Made by a program: the position numbers and the translations under genes. From assembly GCA_010015655.1 (NCBI GenBank), contig ML976736.1, positions 275,927 to 339,926 on the forward strand: a stretch of 64,000 nucleotides of DNA, written 5' to 3'. The notes beneath the pieces are model-generated. The model was not told the origin of the DNA. It searched no databases and was given only the letters and a program-made list of their open reading frames with translations. The stretch comes from Bimuria novae-zelandiae CBS 107.79. Its lineage: Eukaryota; Ascomycota; Dothideomycetes; Pleosporales; Didymosphaeriaceae. Positions 44,912-57,769 of the stretch are shown in pieces. The first letter of the stretch is position 1. Each line of letters opens with the position of its first letter.

Positions 44912-47900
44912 TTAAATTTAATTACTTTTACCTATCGCAGGATAAGTAGATTTAAAATATAATTATAAACTAAAGTTATAAAGTAGCACATGAAGTTAAA
45001 AGGACTTACGAAAATAAATATTATAAAGGCGACGCCTAGACTTATAAGGAGATAGAACCCTCCCTAGCAAGTAATTAAAAAGGTGTCCTAATAGGCACTT
45101 AACGCTAGTAAGACTATCTTTAGTAAATAAAAAAGTTATAAAAATAAGAATAAGACCTTTTAATAAAGGTACTTATCTTAGTGCGAATAATTATATATAG
45201 CAAGCTATTAGCTTATAAAGGAGCGATAGCTAGGGAAATAAAAGTATAGCTTTCTTATTTATAACTAAAACTAGGTATTAGAACTTAATAAGAACAAAAT
45301 ATAGTAATTTCTAAGTAAGATTAAAGCACTTATTAACTTTTAAGACACTATTGAAACTCTACTATAAGAAGCAAGAGGACTAACTAAAAAAATAAATAAA
45401 AAAGCGCTAAGAACTCCTAATAATATAATAATACATTTAAAAGATAAAAGGTACGAATTAGCCATTAAGAGCAGACTAATAAATAGAGCTACTAAAGAGA
45501 TTAATAGTAGAGCTTATTTTACACTAAGGAAAAAGCTACTATTATAAGATCCTTAACTTAGCCTACTTTAATAGTAAACGACAGGATTACTACTACTTTA
45601 AGTAGTAATATAATATAAGCTCCTAAAGGATAGGGGCTACATTAGAAATATACCTAAATATATTATTAGTTAATTAATAGGACGTGCAGCGATGGTGGGA
45701 ATTACGTATTTAGATAACTACTTAGGATACACTAAAACTAATCTCTAAAAGTTACTAGAATATAACTTTTATAACTACCTATTAGAAGAAATCGCGCGTA
45801 ACTACTTATTTATAATATAATAATGGACCTAGAAGCTTTATAATTTTAACTTTAACTTTAATATCTACGCTATAGAAGCTAAGGAGTATAGTTAAGAAAT
45901 TTTAAAGAATTTATACTTTTAGAGCCTCTGTAAGGTCTTATAGGACTAAATATTTATAATAAATATAAATAATAATTAGGACCTGTACGGAGTCTAGAAG
46001 AGAGTTAATAAGATTAAAGAAAACCTTTTCTAAAATATATTATAGCTACTAAAGTTTTTTACTAAGAACAGGACGCTAGACGAGATAGATTAGGAACCTA
46101 CTTAAGCTAACCCTAGAAGGATGTCTAGCCAACGAAGCTAAAATAGAAGATACTAAGCAGTAAATAGTGCTATAGGACACAGATCTATTAATACCTAAAA
46201 ACGAGCCACGTAGGTGTCGCGCGAGGTAATAGAAACTAGTAAAAAGAAAAGTTCCTATTTTTATTATAAAGATATAGGACACCGCTTAAAGTAGTGTAAA
46301 CTTTTATTTATAATAAAGCTAGTATAAGTTCGCGCTGCTATACCTACTACTAATAAATTATTTAATAAAGAGTTTAATATAGTTTTTACTAATTTAGAAA
46401 ACTAGATCCTCCTAGTAACAGTCGCCGCTAAGAGGCAGAAGTAGGTAAAGGGTAAAGGATAAGTTTTAATAACTTTTAAAAGCTATAACTAGACTTAATA
46501 CTAGTAATAGCACACTTGCTAATAAATAATATTATATTTATATGAATAGTAATTAATTTAGGTTATATAATATTTATATTTATATTAATAAAACTTATAA
46601 TAAAAGTTCACCTATAGCGTAAGAACCTACCCTACCTATAAAAGATTATTATTATTAGAGGCATGCGACTTTTCGTACGCGAAGTAGTCTAATTAAAAAT
46701 AAATATTAATAGTTATATAGAACTAATATAGCTATATACCTTACCTAATAATAGGTTATAAAATCTAATCCTTGGCCTAATCTAAATAAAAAGTTATAGA
46801 GTTAAACTAGCCCTAGCAAAAATATTAATTTAAATTAGAAGTTTAGGCATCTGTATCTATAATTAAAAAGACAAGAAACTATTAATAATGCTTTAAGAGG
46901 TATTTGCTATAGCCTTTATAGCCCTAGATTAGCGTAATTAATACCTAGAAAACAGGGCTAAGGTATTTTTTATATTAATAAAAGATATATAAAAGGCGTT
47001 AACCCGTAAGCTAAAGGTAAACTTATAAGAGTTACTACCTAAAACTTTTAAGGACTTGTGGCGTATCTTTTATAGGAAACAAGCTAATAAGCTCTCCCTA
47101 TACTATAGACTTAAAGTAGATCTTTTTATCCCTTTCGTGGAAAAAGATGGCGAGGCCCTAGAGATCCCCTATAGGCTTTTATATAATATATCTCGTGAAC
47201 AGTTGCTCGTCCTTTAAAAAGAGCTTATTAAATACTTAAATAAAAGCTTTATTTAAGTAAGTAAGTATAGCGCCGCTCCCTTAGTATTATTTACTAAAAT
47301 ATTAGTAGAGGACTACACTTTTATATTAATTAATATTTCGTAAACGCTATCTTAAAGAAGGACTAGTACATTTTACTATTAATTAATAAGACCTTTTAGC
47401 TCCTCGCGAAGGCTAAATAGTTTAGTTAACTTAATATAATTTAAGCCTTTTATAGGCTTTAGATAGTAAAACACAAGAAATAAAAAATAGCATTTAGAAC
47501 CTAATTTAATTTCTATAAATAGCTAGTAGTTCCTCTAAGCCTAGCTAACGCGCTAAGTACGTTTTAGTAATATATTAACTAGGTGCTAAAGGAGCGCTTT
47601 AATAACTACTACTTAGCGTATATAGATAACGTTCTTATTTCCTCTAGTAGTAGCTAAGAAGACTATAAAGAGAAAGTACGTACTATAATTTAAAAGTTAA
47701 GGGCCGCAGGACTATATTTAGATATTAAAAAATCTAAGTTTTACGTTAAAAGACTAAGTACTTTAAATTTATTATAAAAGTTAAAAAGGGCGTAAGCATA
47801 GATCTAAATAAAATTTAAATAATTTAGAAATAAGAACTATTAATTTTAGTAAAAAAAGTCTAGAGCTTTATAGGCTTTATATACTTTTATTAAAGATTTA

Positions 47901-48572
47901 TATAAGACTTTCCTAGCATAGTAAGCCCCGTTTTAAAGCTTACTAGTAAAAGAGTAGAATTTATTTAGGGATAAGAGTAGTAATATATATTTAACTTCTT
48001 AAAGATAGGGTTTTATATAGACTCCGCCCTAGCCTACTTTAATTCTAAATAAGAATTAGTACTAAAAGTAGACGCCTTTAGCTAGTTAATTAGGGGATAC
48101 TACTCTTAGTATAATAATAATAGGATTTTACGCCTAGTGACTTACTTCTTAGTAAAGAATAGCCTAGTAGAATATAACTACGCTATTTATAATAAAGAGA
48201 TACTTATAGTTATTAAATACGTAGATAAATAGGACTATATATATTAAGTAGTAAAGCACCTTACGGTCTACAATAATTATAAGAACTTTACGTATTTTGC
48301 TACTAAATAAAGGTTAGACAAACGACACGTTTAGTAAGTAGATATACTTAGCTATATTAATATAATATTTATATATAGACTATAGTTAGTAAACCTTAGG
48401 GTAGACAACTTCTCTTAAAGGGATTAAGACCTACTAAATAATAGTAAAAATAATTAATTAAAGTTAAAGCACTTTACGCTTTTTTAGAATACTATTAAAA
48501 GAAATAGCTTAAAATCTTTTTTTCCCTAAATTCCTATTACTATAGAAAAACCTTACTATACTAAATTAGATA
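44912..48572 (+). pseudogene. Gypsy-1 gag-pol, 5' part (gag, RT, RNase H)
   Basis: The gag zinc-knuckle remnant reads YYKDIGHRLK*C near 46263-46300 (C-x2-C-x4-H-x4-C with first Cys positions as Tyr). Reverse transcriptase follows, with YIDNVLIS near 47620-47645 (catalytic Y-I-D-D, second Asp to Asn). Stops are TAA/TAG throughout. Interrupted at 48577 by Gypsy-2. Confidence 0.75.
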
Positions 48573-48577
48573 AAGAC

Positions 48578-48750
48578 TGTCACGAGTCGTAGGTCGAGGG
48601 CCCTCGACGGCCCTAGTCCGCTCTAGACCAGCGCTATTCGGGCCTTCCGCCTATTTACTTCCCTCGCCGCAGCCCTTCTCTTCCCTCTCTAAGGGATCGC
48701 CTTAGTACTGTGGATAGACTGAGTCGCCCGTAGTTAGGGCGCTTTTTACA
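48578..48750 (+). repeat. 5' LTR of Gypsy-2 (173 bp)
   Basis: TGTCACGAG...CTTTTTACA. Contains the palindromic GAGGGCCCTC and keeps normal G/C content. It differs from the 3' LTR at about five inspected positions, mostly C/T transitions. Confidence 0.94.
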
Positions 48751-48790
48751 ATACGATCCCTTACCCCCTTATATCTAATTTACTTATACG

Positions 48791-51700
48791 ATGGAATTAA
48801 CACGAAGAGTTACCTACTTGACTTTAAAGATAGTAGAAGACCCTTAAAGTAGGTTACCACCCGTAGGACCCTCTAAATAAGAGCCTCTAATAGTTACAAC
48901 GCCTACAAAAGACTTAACAATACTTATAGACCTAGAGGAAGACCCCCTTGCTGTTATAGGCAGTAATAATAACTAATAATTAAAGGAAGTTACCCTCTAA
49001 GAACGCCTAGGCGTGCTATAGCCCTAACAACGTATCTAGGAACTAGAGGCCTCCCTAATAGTAGAGCGTTACTAATCTAAAGGCAAGACCCTAGTTAGGA
49101 ATAAGATAATAACTACTAGTATCTCTAATAACTTCCTAGAGCCCGAAGAGGGTTACAGCAACCTGGACGAGGCTAAAGACATAAGTAATAACTTATTAAG
49201 TAATAGCTTAATAAAGGACGCGTCCTTAAGCTTAGATAATACTAGTTAAGACTAATCTAGGGCCTCTAGAAGCATCCAACGCCCGTAGAAAAAGGATAGA
49301 TAAGGCCAGGCCCGCACTAGCCGCGATAAAGAACGTTAAATCTAAATAGTAGCTACTACCCTAGACGTATAGCTACTAAAGCTGCTAGAACCCCCTTAAT
49401 TTAAGGGCAGGGGTCGCAAGGAACTAAACTTATAAAAGAGGGCCTATAAGGACTATATTAACTTCTTACCTGCCCTTAAAACTAACGAAGCGCAGGTTAG
49501 GTTTATAGTAAGATACTTAGGAGATATACAACGTAACTACTAGAACTAAATAGTCGCCAAGATCCTAGAGCGGAAGCGACACAGGAAAGTCACCTAGAAC
49601 TTTCTATAGTAGACTATAGTGGACTCCCTAGGATTAGCCTAGGAGCGAAAGAGTGCCGCTCGCCGAAGGATTAAGGTAGCTAAATAAGGTATAAAGACCC
49701 CTATAGAACTCCTTAACTACCTTAAGGACTAATAGGAGGAATGCGACCTAGAGAAGGCCTTAGATAATAATAATAAAGACTATATTAATAACTTCTACAC
49801 GGCACTAGATAAGAAAATCTAAGAACGCCTTAAATAGTAGCCGCGCGAATAGAAGAGCCTCTTTCGCTTAAAAGTAAAGGTAAATATACATTAGTAAGCG
49901 TTAAAACTTTATAAGTTAGAGAAATAACGCACACACGATATTAATAATAACTTTCTTAACAAGCTAGCTAACGAAAGGCGCGATCGAAAGCAATCTAGGT
50001 TAAATAATACAAGACTATACTAGAGACGCCACGATAGCGACCGTCGCGATAAGGATAGCAAGAAGAAGGCTTAGGTAGTAGAGGATAAGGACAAGGACTA
50101 ATACTTCTACTACTACGAACTAGGCTATTATAAGGCGTCCTGTTTAAAGTATAAGGCCGAGGCGGGGAAAGACAAGCTGTAGACTAGGAGGCCTAATAGT
50201 CTATAGGTAAGGTTAACTATAATAAGAGTTAATAATAACTAGTCGTAGCTATAAGGACCCCTAGAGATAGGAGCGGTGGCTTACTTATTACGCTAGACGG
50301 TAAAGTACAGCACGAGGGCAACTAATAATAAATTAAAGCCCTAGTAGACTGCGGAGCTAAAGCGAATTTTGTTAGTAGTAATCTAATAAAGTGGTTAGGG
50401 GTTGCGGTAATAATAATAAAAGGCAAACGCTACGTGGCGCTAAACGGATAAGACTTAGGCGTTCTAGGCCAGGCGAAGCTCCCCTACACTATTATAGATA
50501 GTTATAGTAAAACTAAGAGCGGTAGTTGCCTGTTTATAGTTAGTAACATTAGTGGATTTGACATAGTCCTAGGAATGCCCTAGCTAGCAGAATAGAACCC
50601 TATCGTAAACTTCTATAATAAGACTATCCGCTTCGCCTATGGGAAGCGCAAATAGACTAAGATCTTTACTAAATTAGTAGAAGAGTTTGCTAGCACGGCT
50701 AAAGACATAGTAAATAACTATTTTATTATATATGCTACCCTAAAGGATACATTAGGAGGCCCACCCGGGACGCTACCTAAAGAATACTAGGGACAGTGGG
50801 AGGAAGCCTTCTCTAAAGAAGCCGCAAGCATTTTTACTAACCATGGCCCCTACGAGATAAAGATTAATATCGAGGAAGGTAAGGAAGTGCCTTTTAGACC
50901 ACTCTATAGTTTATTAAAGTTAGAGTTAGCAGTTCTGCGCGACTATATCTAGAAGAACCTTAAATAGGGCTTTATTTAACTGTCGCGATTAAGCGCCGGG
51001 GCACTAATTCTTTTTGCAAAGAAAAAGGATAGAGGCCTCTACCTCTACGTTAACTATAGGGGACTAAATATAGTTATAATAAAGAACCAATACCTACTTC
51101 CTTTAATACAGGAATCCCTTAACTAACTAGGGGATACCCAGATCTACACTAAACTAGACCTAAGGGACGCCTACCACCACGTCTGAATTAGGGCAGGAGA
51201 TAAATAGAAGACAGCCTTCTAAATAAGGTATAGATAGTACGAATATATAGTAATGCCTTTTGGCTTAATAAACGCGCCTGCGACCTTCTAAAGCTATATT
51301 AATAACACACTATTAGACCTTCTTAATATCTACTATATTGTGTACCTCGACGATATCCTTATCTACTCTAAGATAAAGGAGGAACACATTTAGCACGTTT
51401 AGATAGTGCTAGAACGCCTTATTAAACGCTAGCTATACGCTAAACTGTCTAAATACGAATTCTACACACGCAAGGTGGGATACCTAGGCTTTATAGTATC
51501 TTTAGACAGCGTAGAGATAGAGGAGGACCGCGTCGCCTCTATAAAAGATTGGCCTAAACTAAACTTAGTCTAAGTAGTTAGGATCTTCCTTAGCTTTGCT
51601 AACTACTATTAAAGGTTTATAGAAGAATTCTTTTAAGTGGCGGCACCCCTTCACGCCCTAATAAGAAGGCTAGAGGGAGCTACTAAGGGCAAATAGTAAT

Positions 51701-53900
51701 AAAGACTTAAGGAATTAGTTATAATAAGCCTACTAAAGCAGGCTAAGGCCTCTTTTTACTAGCTAAAAGAGAGCTTTATGCGAGGGCCCTTGCTAGCCTA
51801 CTTTAACCCTAGAAGACCCTTAAGAGTAGAAACTAACGCTTTAGGTTTCGCGATCTTAGGTATCTTAAGCTAACTATAACTAGATAAATATAGGAAGCTA
51901 TAATAGCACCTAGTTGCTTTTTATTCGCGCAAGATAAACTAGGCAGAATAAAACTATAATACGCATAATAGTAAGTTGCTAGTAATTGTTAAAGCTTTTA
52001 AGTATTGGCGACACTACCTAGAGGGTGTTAGTAAGAAAGTTAAGCTTCTAACTAATTATGCTAACCTGCAAGGGTTTATGTCTATAAAAGTCCTAACTAG
52101 ATAGTAGGCAAGGTGGGCTAAATAGCTTATAACGTTTAATTTTAAAATTAAACACTATCTAGGAAGGATAGATCCCGCTAACGGACTATTACGGAGACCT
52201 AACTACGAGTTAGAGGAGGAAACAAGCTTAGGCAGGATAGGTAGTTCCTAGTAGAGACTCCTTAAGGCCCTATAGCATAAGTTATAGCTAAAAGGCGACG
52301 CTTTAGACGAAGCAGGCGTGGTAGGCAGCCTATAGCTACTAAAGTAGGTAGGAAGCCCTAGACTAGTAGTAGTAATAAGGGTCGCTAGACCCGGAACGTT
52401 AGCAACTAAGGAGGCGGCGGTAAATAATTTAGTAAGCGCTTACCCTATAGTGGAGCTATTAAAGAGAAATAGCTAGGGGGACGAAACTATAAAACGAATT
52501 CTCTAGTACCTCTAAGGGCCAGAGATAGCAAAGCCGGAATGGCTAAAGCGCTAGATGATTAGACCGGCCAACCTATTATAGTACGAGAATAGGCTATACG
52601 TGCCACCTCTAGTAAAGGTATACGTCCTTTAATAATACCACGATAACCCCCTCGCGGGCCATTTTAGCTTTGCTAGGACTTTAGAGCTAGTGCTATAGGA
52701 GTTTTAGTGGCCTAGTGTCTAATAATACGTAAAGGACTACGTCTAGACCTGTTAAGCGTGCTCTAGGACGAAACCTATCTAACACGCGACGCACGGCCAA
52801 CTTAATAGCCTACTAGTCCTAAGGGGCATCTAAGAGGACATTGCTATAGACATAGTAATAGATCTACTTAAGAGTAAATCTAGAGCCTATTATTATAATA
52901 GCATCCTAGTAGTTATTAACTAGTTTTCTAAGATAACACACTACATCCCTACGCGAAAGGACCTAAAGGCAGTAGAGCTAGCTAAGATCTTTAGGAGAAA
53001 GGTTTTACGCCTATATAGCCCTCTAGAGTTAATAGTTACGGACAAAGGCAGCCTATTTATATTAGCTTATTAGAGCACCTTTACTTAATATTTAAAAACT
53101 AAGTAACTCCTCTCTACTACCTTCTACCCGCAGACAGACGGACAGATAAAACAATAGAACTAAACGCTTAAATAGTACCTTTAAGTATTCTGTAACTATA
53201 AATAATCTAATTAGGTGGACCTTTTATCTAAAGCAGAATATTCGTATAATAATAGTATTTATAGCTCTATAGGAGTATTACTATTTATTATAGTGTATAG
53301 CCTAAATCTACTAATAGTAGGCCTGCCCCGAGAAGTACAGCTGCGCGGGTCGGTACTTATAGTAAGGGCCAGAGTAATAGTTCTAGCCTAGACTAGGGCC
53401 TAGATAACCTAAGCGATCCTTAGGGCATAGGCGTACTAGGCGACGTGGTATAACAGGAAGCATAAGGCCTAAACCTTTATAGTAGGGGACATGGTATACC
53501 TTAACGCCTGCAATATATAGTTAACTAGGCCTAAGAAAAAACTTAACTACAAGTCCTAGGGTCCCTATAGGGTAAAATAGCAGATTAGTTAACAGGCATA
53601 TAAGCTAGAGCTGCTAAAGGACTTTAATATTTACCTAGTGTTTTATATATCTCTCCTAAACTAGATAGCCCTAAAAGGACTACTACAACGGGAGTAAAGC
53701 CCGCCTAAGGTTATTATACCACAAGCAGGGGAGGATATATACCTAATTAAAGGAATTAGATCTAGGGTACTCCAGGACGGAGAAAGGCTGTATAAAGTTA
53801 AGTAGAAAGGATACGATAGCGATAAGAACTAGTAATTATCTACAAAGGAGATTTCTAAAGGGGCGATAAAGCAGTTCCTAAAGGGCTTAAATAAGGAGAC
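48791..53900 (+). pseudogene. Gypsy-2 gag-pol polyprotein with chromodomain, RIP-degraded
   Basis: Begins near ATG 48791 (MELTRRVTYLTLKIVED). Visible landmarks are a zinc-knuckle remnant near 50102-50150 (YYYELGYYKASC), retroviral-type protease LVDCGAKANFV near 50341 (D-S-G changed to D-C-G), reverse transcriptase VYLDDILIYSK at 51341-51373 with the catalytic YLDD intact, integrase zinc region HDNPLAGHFSFART near 52640, and integrase core IAIDIVIDLL, TDKGS and FYPQTDGQI between about 52850 and 53150. A C-terminal chromodomain follows near 53770-53870 (RLYKVK*KGYDSD, Trp to stop). Many TAG/TAA codons replace Trp and Gln. A chromodomain targets integration to marked chromatin in chromoviruses. 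Confidence 0.88.
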
Positions 53901-54189
53901 TAAAGGTCGCCCTAGACAAGAGCCCAAGAGGCGGGGTCGCCCCCCTAGAGAAGGAGGAAGACAGCACTTAATAGTAATTAGTAATAGATTACCTTAGAGA
54001 GTACACTTTATAGGCTGCGAAATACTAGAATAAATAAGGCAAAGGATTCTTAAATAGACTAAAGACTAGAATAAGCTATATAGGCCCATTCACGCTTCTC
54101 GGGGCCTAACAGAGGCTTACAAGCCTATTTAGACTATACCCAACGCGATTATAGCCAACCGAAACTTAATTAAAACCGCCTAAGGGTAT

Positions 54190-55330
54190 AGAACGTAAAT
54201 AAAATCTGGACACTATTAATAGGGGTAGGAATCCCTAGATTGTACTAGATAACCCTCTTAATTAGTTAGGCGCTTAGACTCGTAGGCTTGCTAGAAAGTC
54301 TTTTAACTGCCCTTACTCTTAATCTTCTTCTTTACTTCCTCCGCGAGGAAGTCTAGCGTGGCTAAGACACTAGCCTTAAACGCTAACTACCCTAAATTAG
54401 TATTAATAACCTAGGATTAGGATTAAGGACCTTTACTAATTTAGGAGTAACCTTCTTGCGCCTAGGGGTAAGAGCACTAGTAGTAACTAGAGAGGTTAGA
54501 CTACCCCCCTCTATAGTAGAAGCTTTTCTCTTTTGCTTCTCCTTAATAGAGAGGCCTACTACTAGAATAATCTCCTTAGGAGGCCAGGTGTCATAACTCG
54601 AGTAGTAGGGGGTTAACGGGTTTCCGCAGAATTTAGATCCGGTGGCCCTATGTAACTTAGTCTAGATAACCCTTAACTACACTAGATAATACTTATATAA
54701 TAATGTTACTCTATTCTATCTCTAGTACCTGCGCGGTGGCCTTTACTAATGCCTTATCTAATTTAGAGAGGTTAATCTCGTCGCATGTGTACGTATTAAT
54801 TCGGCTTAAGCGCGGTGTAAGGGTAATTAGGGCACTTAACACGTTTTCTAAGTTATCTTTAGGTATCTACTACTAATTAGCCTTAAAACCCCTATATAAC
54901 CCTTAAAGCGCCAACTTACCTACTAATAATCCCTACTATCGCCGTAGCAGGCATCGCAGCGGTAGATTAAATTATAGTCTTTTAAATCTATTAGGCTGAG
55001 ATTAATATACACTGCCCTAGACTAGACACGACGCATCTCCTTAACCTAAAACTAATAGAGCTTTATCTTCTTATAATTAGACTACTTAAGGCTGTCTAAG
55101 ATAATAGGAAGGTAGATATAGCACGGGTTAATAGTACTAATCGCGCTCGTACGCGCCTTATTAACTAGGGCCTTAAGAATAGTATTCGCGGTACTTATAG
55201 TGCCAAATAGCGTAGGTATGTCTAGATAAAGTCCAAAGGTTACTAAAGAGGGCAGTAGAGAAGTAACAAGTACTAAGACGACTTGGCAGGCCTGCACCAG
55301 GTTAGTCTACCTTTACGACCCCCAAATTTA
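54190..55330 (-). pseudogene. Antisense accessory ORF of Gypsy-2 (RIP-degraded, function unknown)
   Basis: The space between chromodomain and 3' LTR reads coherently on the minus strand: an open start at 55297 (MQACQVVLVLVTSLL), NLSLIDLKDYNLIYRCDACYGDSRD near 54990, then WPPKEIILVVGLSIKEKQKRKAS and TPRRKKVTPKLVKVLN near 54590-54430, and LATLDFLAEEVKKKIKSK near 54370-54310. Stops are TAA/TAG only, as expected for a RIPped frame, with at least one frame change. The family is not recognised. It may be a captured gene or an element-encoded antisense protein. Confidence 0.45.
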
Positions 55331-55589
55331 GAGTAGCTAGGTACCAAAATGGGGGGCATCTAGGGTTAGGCACCCTAGACTACTATAGATTAGCTAAGTT
55401 ATACTTACGGGTTAGGGAGCCTCCGGGATAAGGTAAGCCGCCAAGTAGAGAGTAAGAATAAGGGTTTCAGGCCTTAGTGTAAGCCTAAGATTTAGCTTAT
55501 ATTATTAGCTTACGTAATACGCGAGACCTAATTAGGCTAGTTATTACGTGCTTATTCTTGTAGTCGAGACCCTTAAAGAAAAGAGCCTT

Positions 55590-55762
55590 TGTCACGAGTT
55601 GTAGGTCGAGGGCCCTCGACGGCCCTAGTCCGCTCTAGACCAGCGCTATCCAGGCCTTCCGCCTATCTACTTCCCTCGCCGCAGCCCTTCTCTTCCCTCT
55701 CTAAGGGATCGCCTTAGTACTGTGGATAGACTGAGTCGCCCGTAGTCAGGGCGCTTTTTACA
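55590..55762 (+). repeat. 3' LTR of Gypsy-2 (173 bp)
   Basis: TGTCACGAGTTG...CTTTTTACA, followed by the AAGAC duplication. Confidence 0.94.
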
Positions 55763-55767
55763 AAGAC

Positions 55768-57600
55768 CTAGTAATTACTTACCTAACACGCCCTAAACTA
55801 CCTATATTAACCTTTTAAGGAGGCGATAACCCTGCTAAACAACGCGAACTAGACTTTAATACTATATAGTAAAAGGTAGAATGCGATAAAGATAGCGCGT
55901 ATAGTAAGATAAAGGCCTATATTAAAAACATGCTTAGGAAGTTTAAACCTAGATAGAAGTTATCTATTAGTATCTAAGAATATAGTATAGATAACTAAGT
56001 GTACCTATACTATAGGTTAAGATAATAGGTACTAAAATTAAAACTTTTATAAATAAAACTAGTAGTAGTCGCGGATAGTTCTCTAGCTTTAAAATACATA
56101 AGAGAAAAGAATACTTATAAAATTCTTACTTAAGACTACTTATTTTTAGGGATGTCTAACTAAGTAAGGTAGTATATTAAGAACTGTAATATTTATAAAA
56201 GAATTAAACTATAAAGAGAAACGAAATAAGGCCTGCTAAAGCTTTTATTACTACCTAAATAAGGATATTAGGATATTATAATAGACTTTATTACTATTTT
56301 ACCTAAGAGCGATAGCTGCACGAATATTATAGTAATTATAAATAGACTTAGTAAAGATCCTAAGTTTATTAGTCTTTTAAATTTTAATATTCTTATAGTT
56401 ACGAGATCGTTTTTTTAATACTAAGTAGTAGACTACTTCTTCCCCTTCTCTATTATATTAGACCGCAGGGGATAATTCGTGAGTATAGTTTAGACTACAC
56501 TCTATAAATAAGTAGGTATTAACTAAAGACTGTTTATAGTAAAGCACCTAGAGACAGATAAGTAAATAGAATAAATAAACTCTATTCTTAAAGCCTACCT
56601 CTAGGCATACTATAACTAGTAATAAAATAATTAAATAAAGTAGCTTCCTATAGCTTAAATAGCTATTAAAGTGTAAGAAGCTATATTAACGGGAGTTAGC
56701 TTATTTTTCTTATTCTATAGCTAGAACGTTAAACTAGTTAAGAACTTTAAGGCACGGACATTAGTCTTAGAGCTTAAAACTAATATAAAGAAGGCTATAA
56801 AGGTAATAATAAAAAAGTTTAAAAAGGTTTTTAACTTTGCCTAGGCAAAAATAGTAATAGCCTAATAAGAATAAGAGTGCCTAATAAACTATTAATATAA
56901 AAACGCTCTAATCTTAAAGGAAGAAAATAAGGTATAGCTAAAATATAAAAACTATCTTTAAAACTAACCTCTAAGTAAGAAGCTCAACTAGAAGTAAGGA
57001 AAGTTTATTATAAAAAAAAGTAATAAACTCCTAAGTAGTAGAACTAAATATACCGCCAAACATACACCTAAGATTCTATATAGCTAGGCTAAAGTTAGCC
57101 TTATTAAACCCTCTTCCTAGTTAAACCACTAATAGCGCCTAGCCCGAAGCAATTATAATAAAAGAAAGAGAAAAAAAGTATAATATAGTTAATATATATA
57201 AAGAATACTAGTCCCGCAAAGGCAAGAGAGTGGAATACCTAGTATAGTAAAAAAACTACTTTTAAAGCACTTAAGAAGCTTATAAAAACCTTAACTAAGC
57301 TACTACGTTAGACTATTAGGAGAGATTTACTCAGGTATATTAAAATTATAATAGAAAACTTTTAATAGGATTCTATCACGATATCCTGTAAATTAGCTTA
57401 TATTAGGACCTAAAGGAGGCTCTATAATGCCTATCTTACTAAGTTAAAAAACCTAGCTAAATAAAGGTGTCTACGACGAGGGTAGGAATAATATTATTAA
57501 GGGATAAAATTAAGTATTAAAGAAGAAAGTTAGGAGGGAATTATAAAAAAGTAACTTAAAAAATCTTTAAACCACTAGGGATAATAAAGGAACTAAATAA
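55768..57600 (+). pseudogene. Gypsy-1 pol, 3' part (integrase and chromodomain-like block)
   Basis: Integrase core near 56275-56360 (IIDFITILPKSDSCTNIIVIINRLSK; family M-D-F-x-T-x-L-P) and DRRG..FVSIVW near 56461-56490. A block near 57228-57295 (RVEYLV*.KNYF*ST.EAY) fits a degraded chromodomain. Strongly RIPped. Confidence 0.72.
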
Positions 57601-57769
57601 TTCTTATTATAATAAAAGATAACTCTTGTAAAAGAAGTAAACTTCAAAAGTAAACTAAAGTAAGAAGAAGAGAGGAAGTAAGTAAAAAGATTATTTTTAG
57701 CTACTAAGGAAATAGTAAAACTTTTTATAATAATGTTTAGGTCAACTTTTTTGCCCTCTAATATACTAC

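Larger units (their letters stand above)
48578..55762 (+). mobile_element. Ty3/Gypsy element 2 (chromovirus type), complete, 7,185 bp
   Basis: Perfect 5-bp target duplication AAGAC (48573-48577 and 55763-55767). Two 173-bp LTRs. Gag, protease, reverse transcriptase, RNase H, integrase and chromodomain occur in order on the plus strand, then a 1.4-kb tail with antisense coding signal. Youngest large insertion of the 39-61-kb nest and the least AT-rich. Confidence 0.95.
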
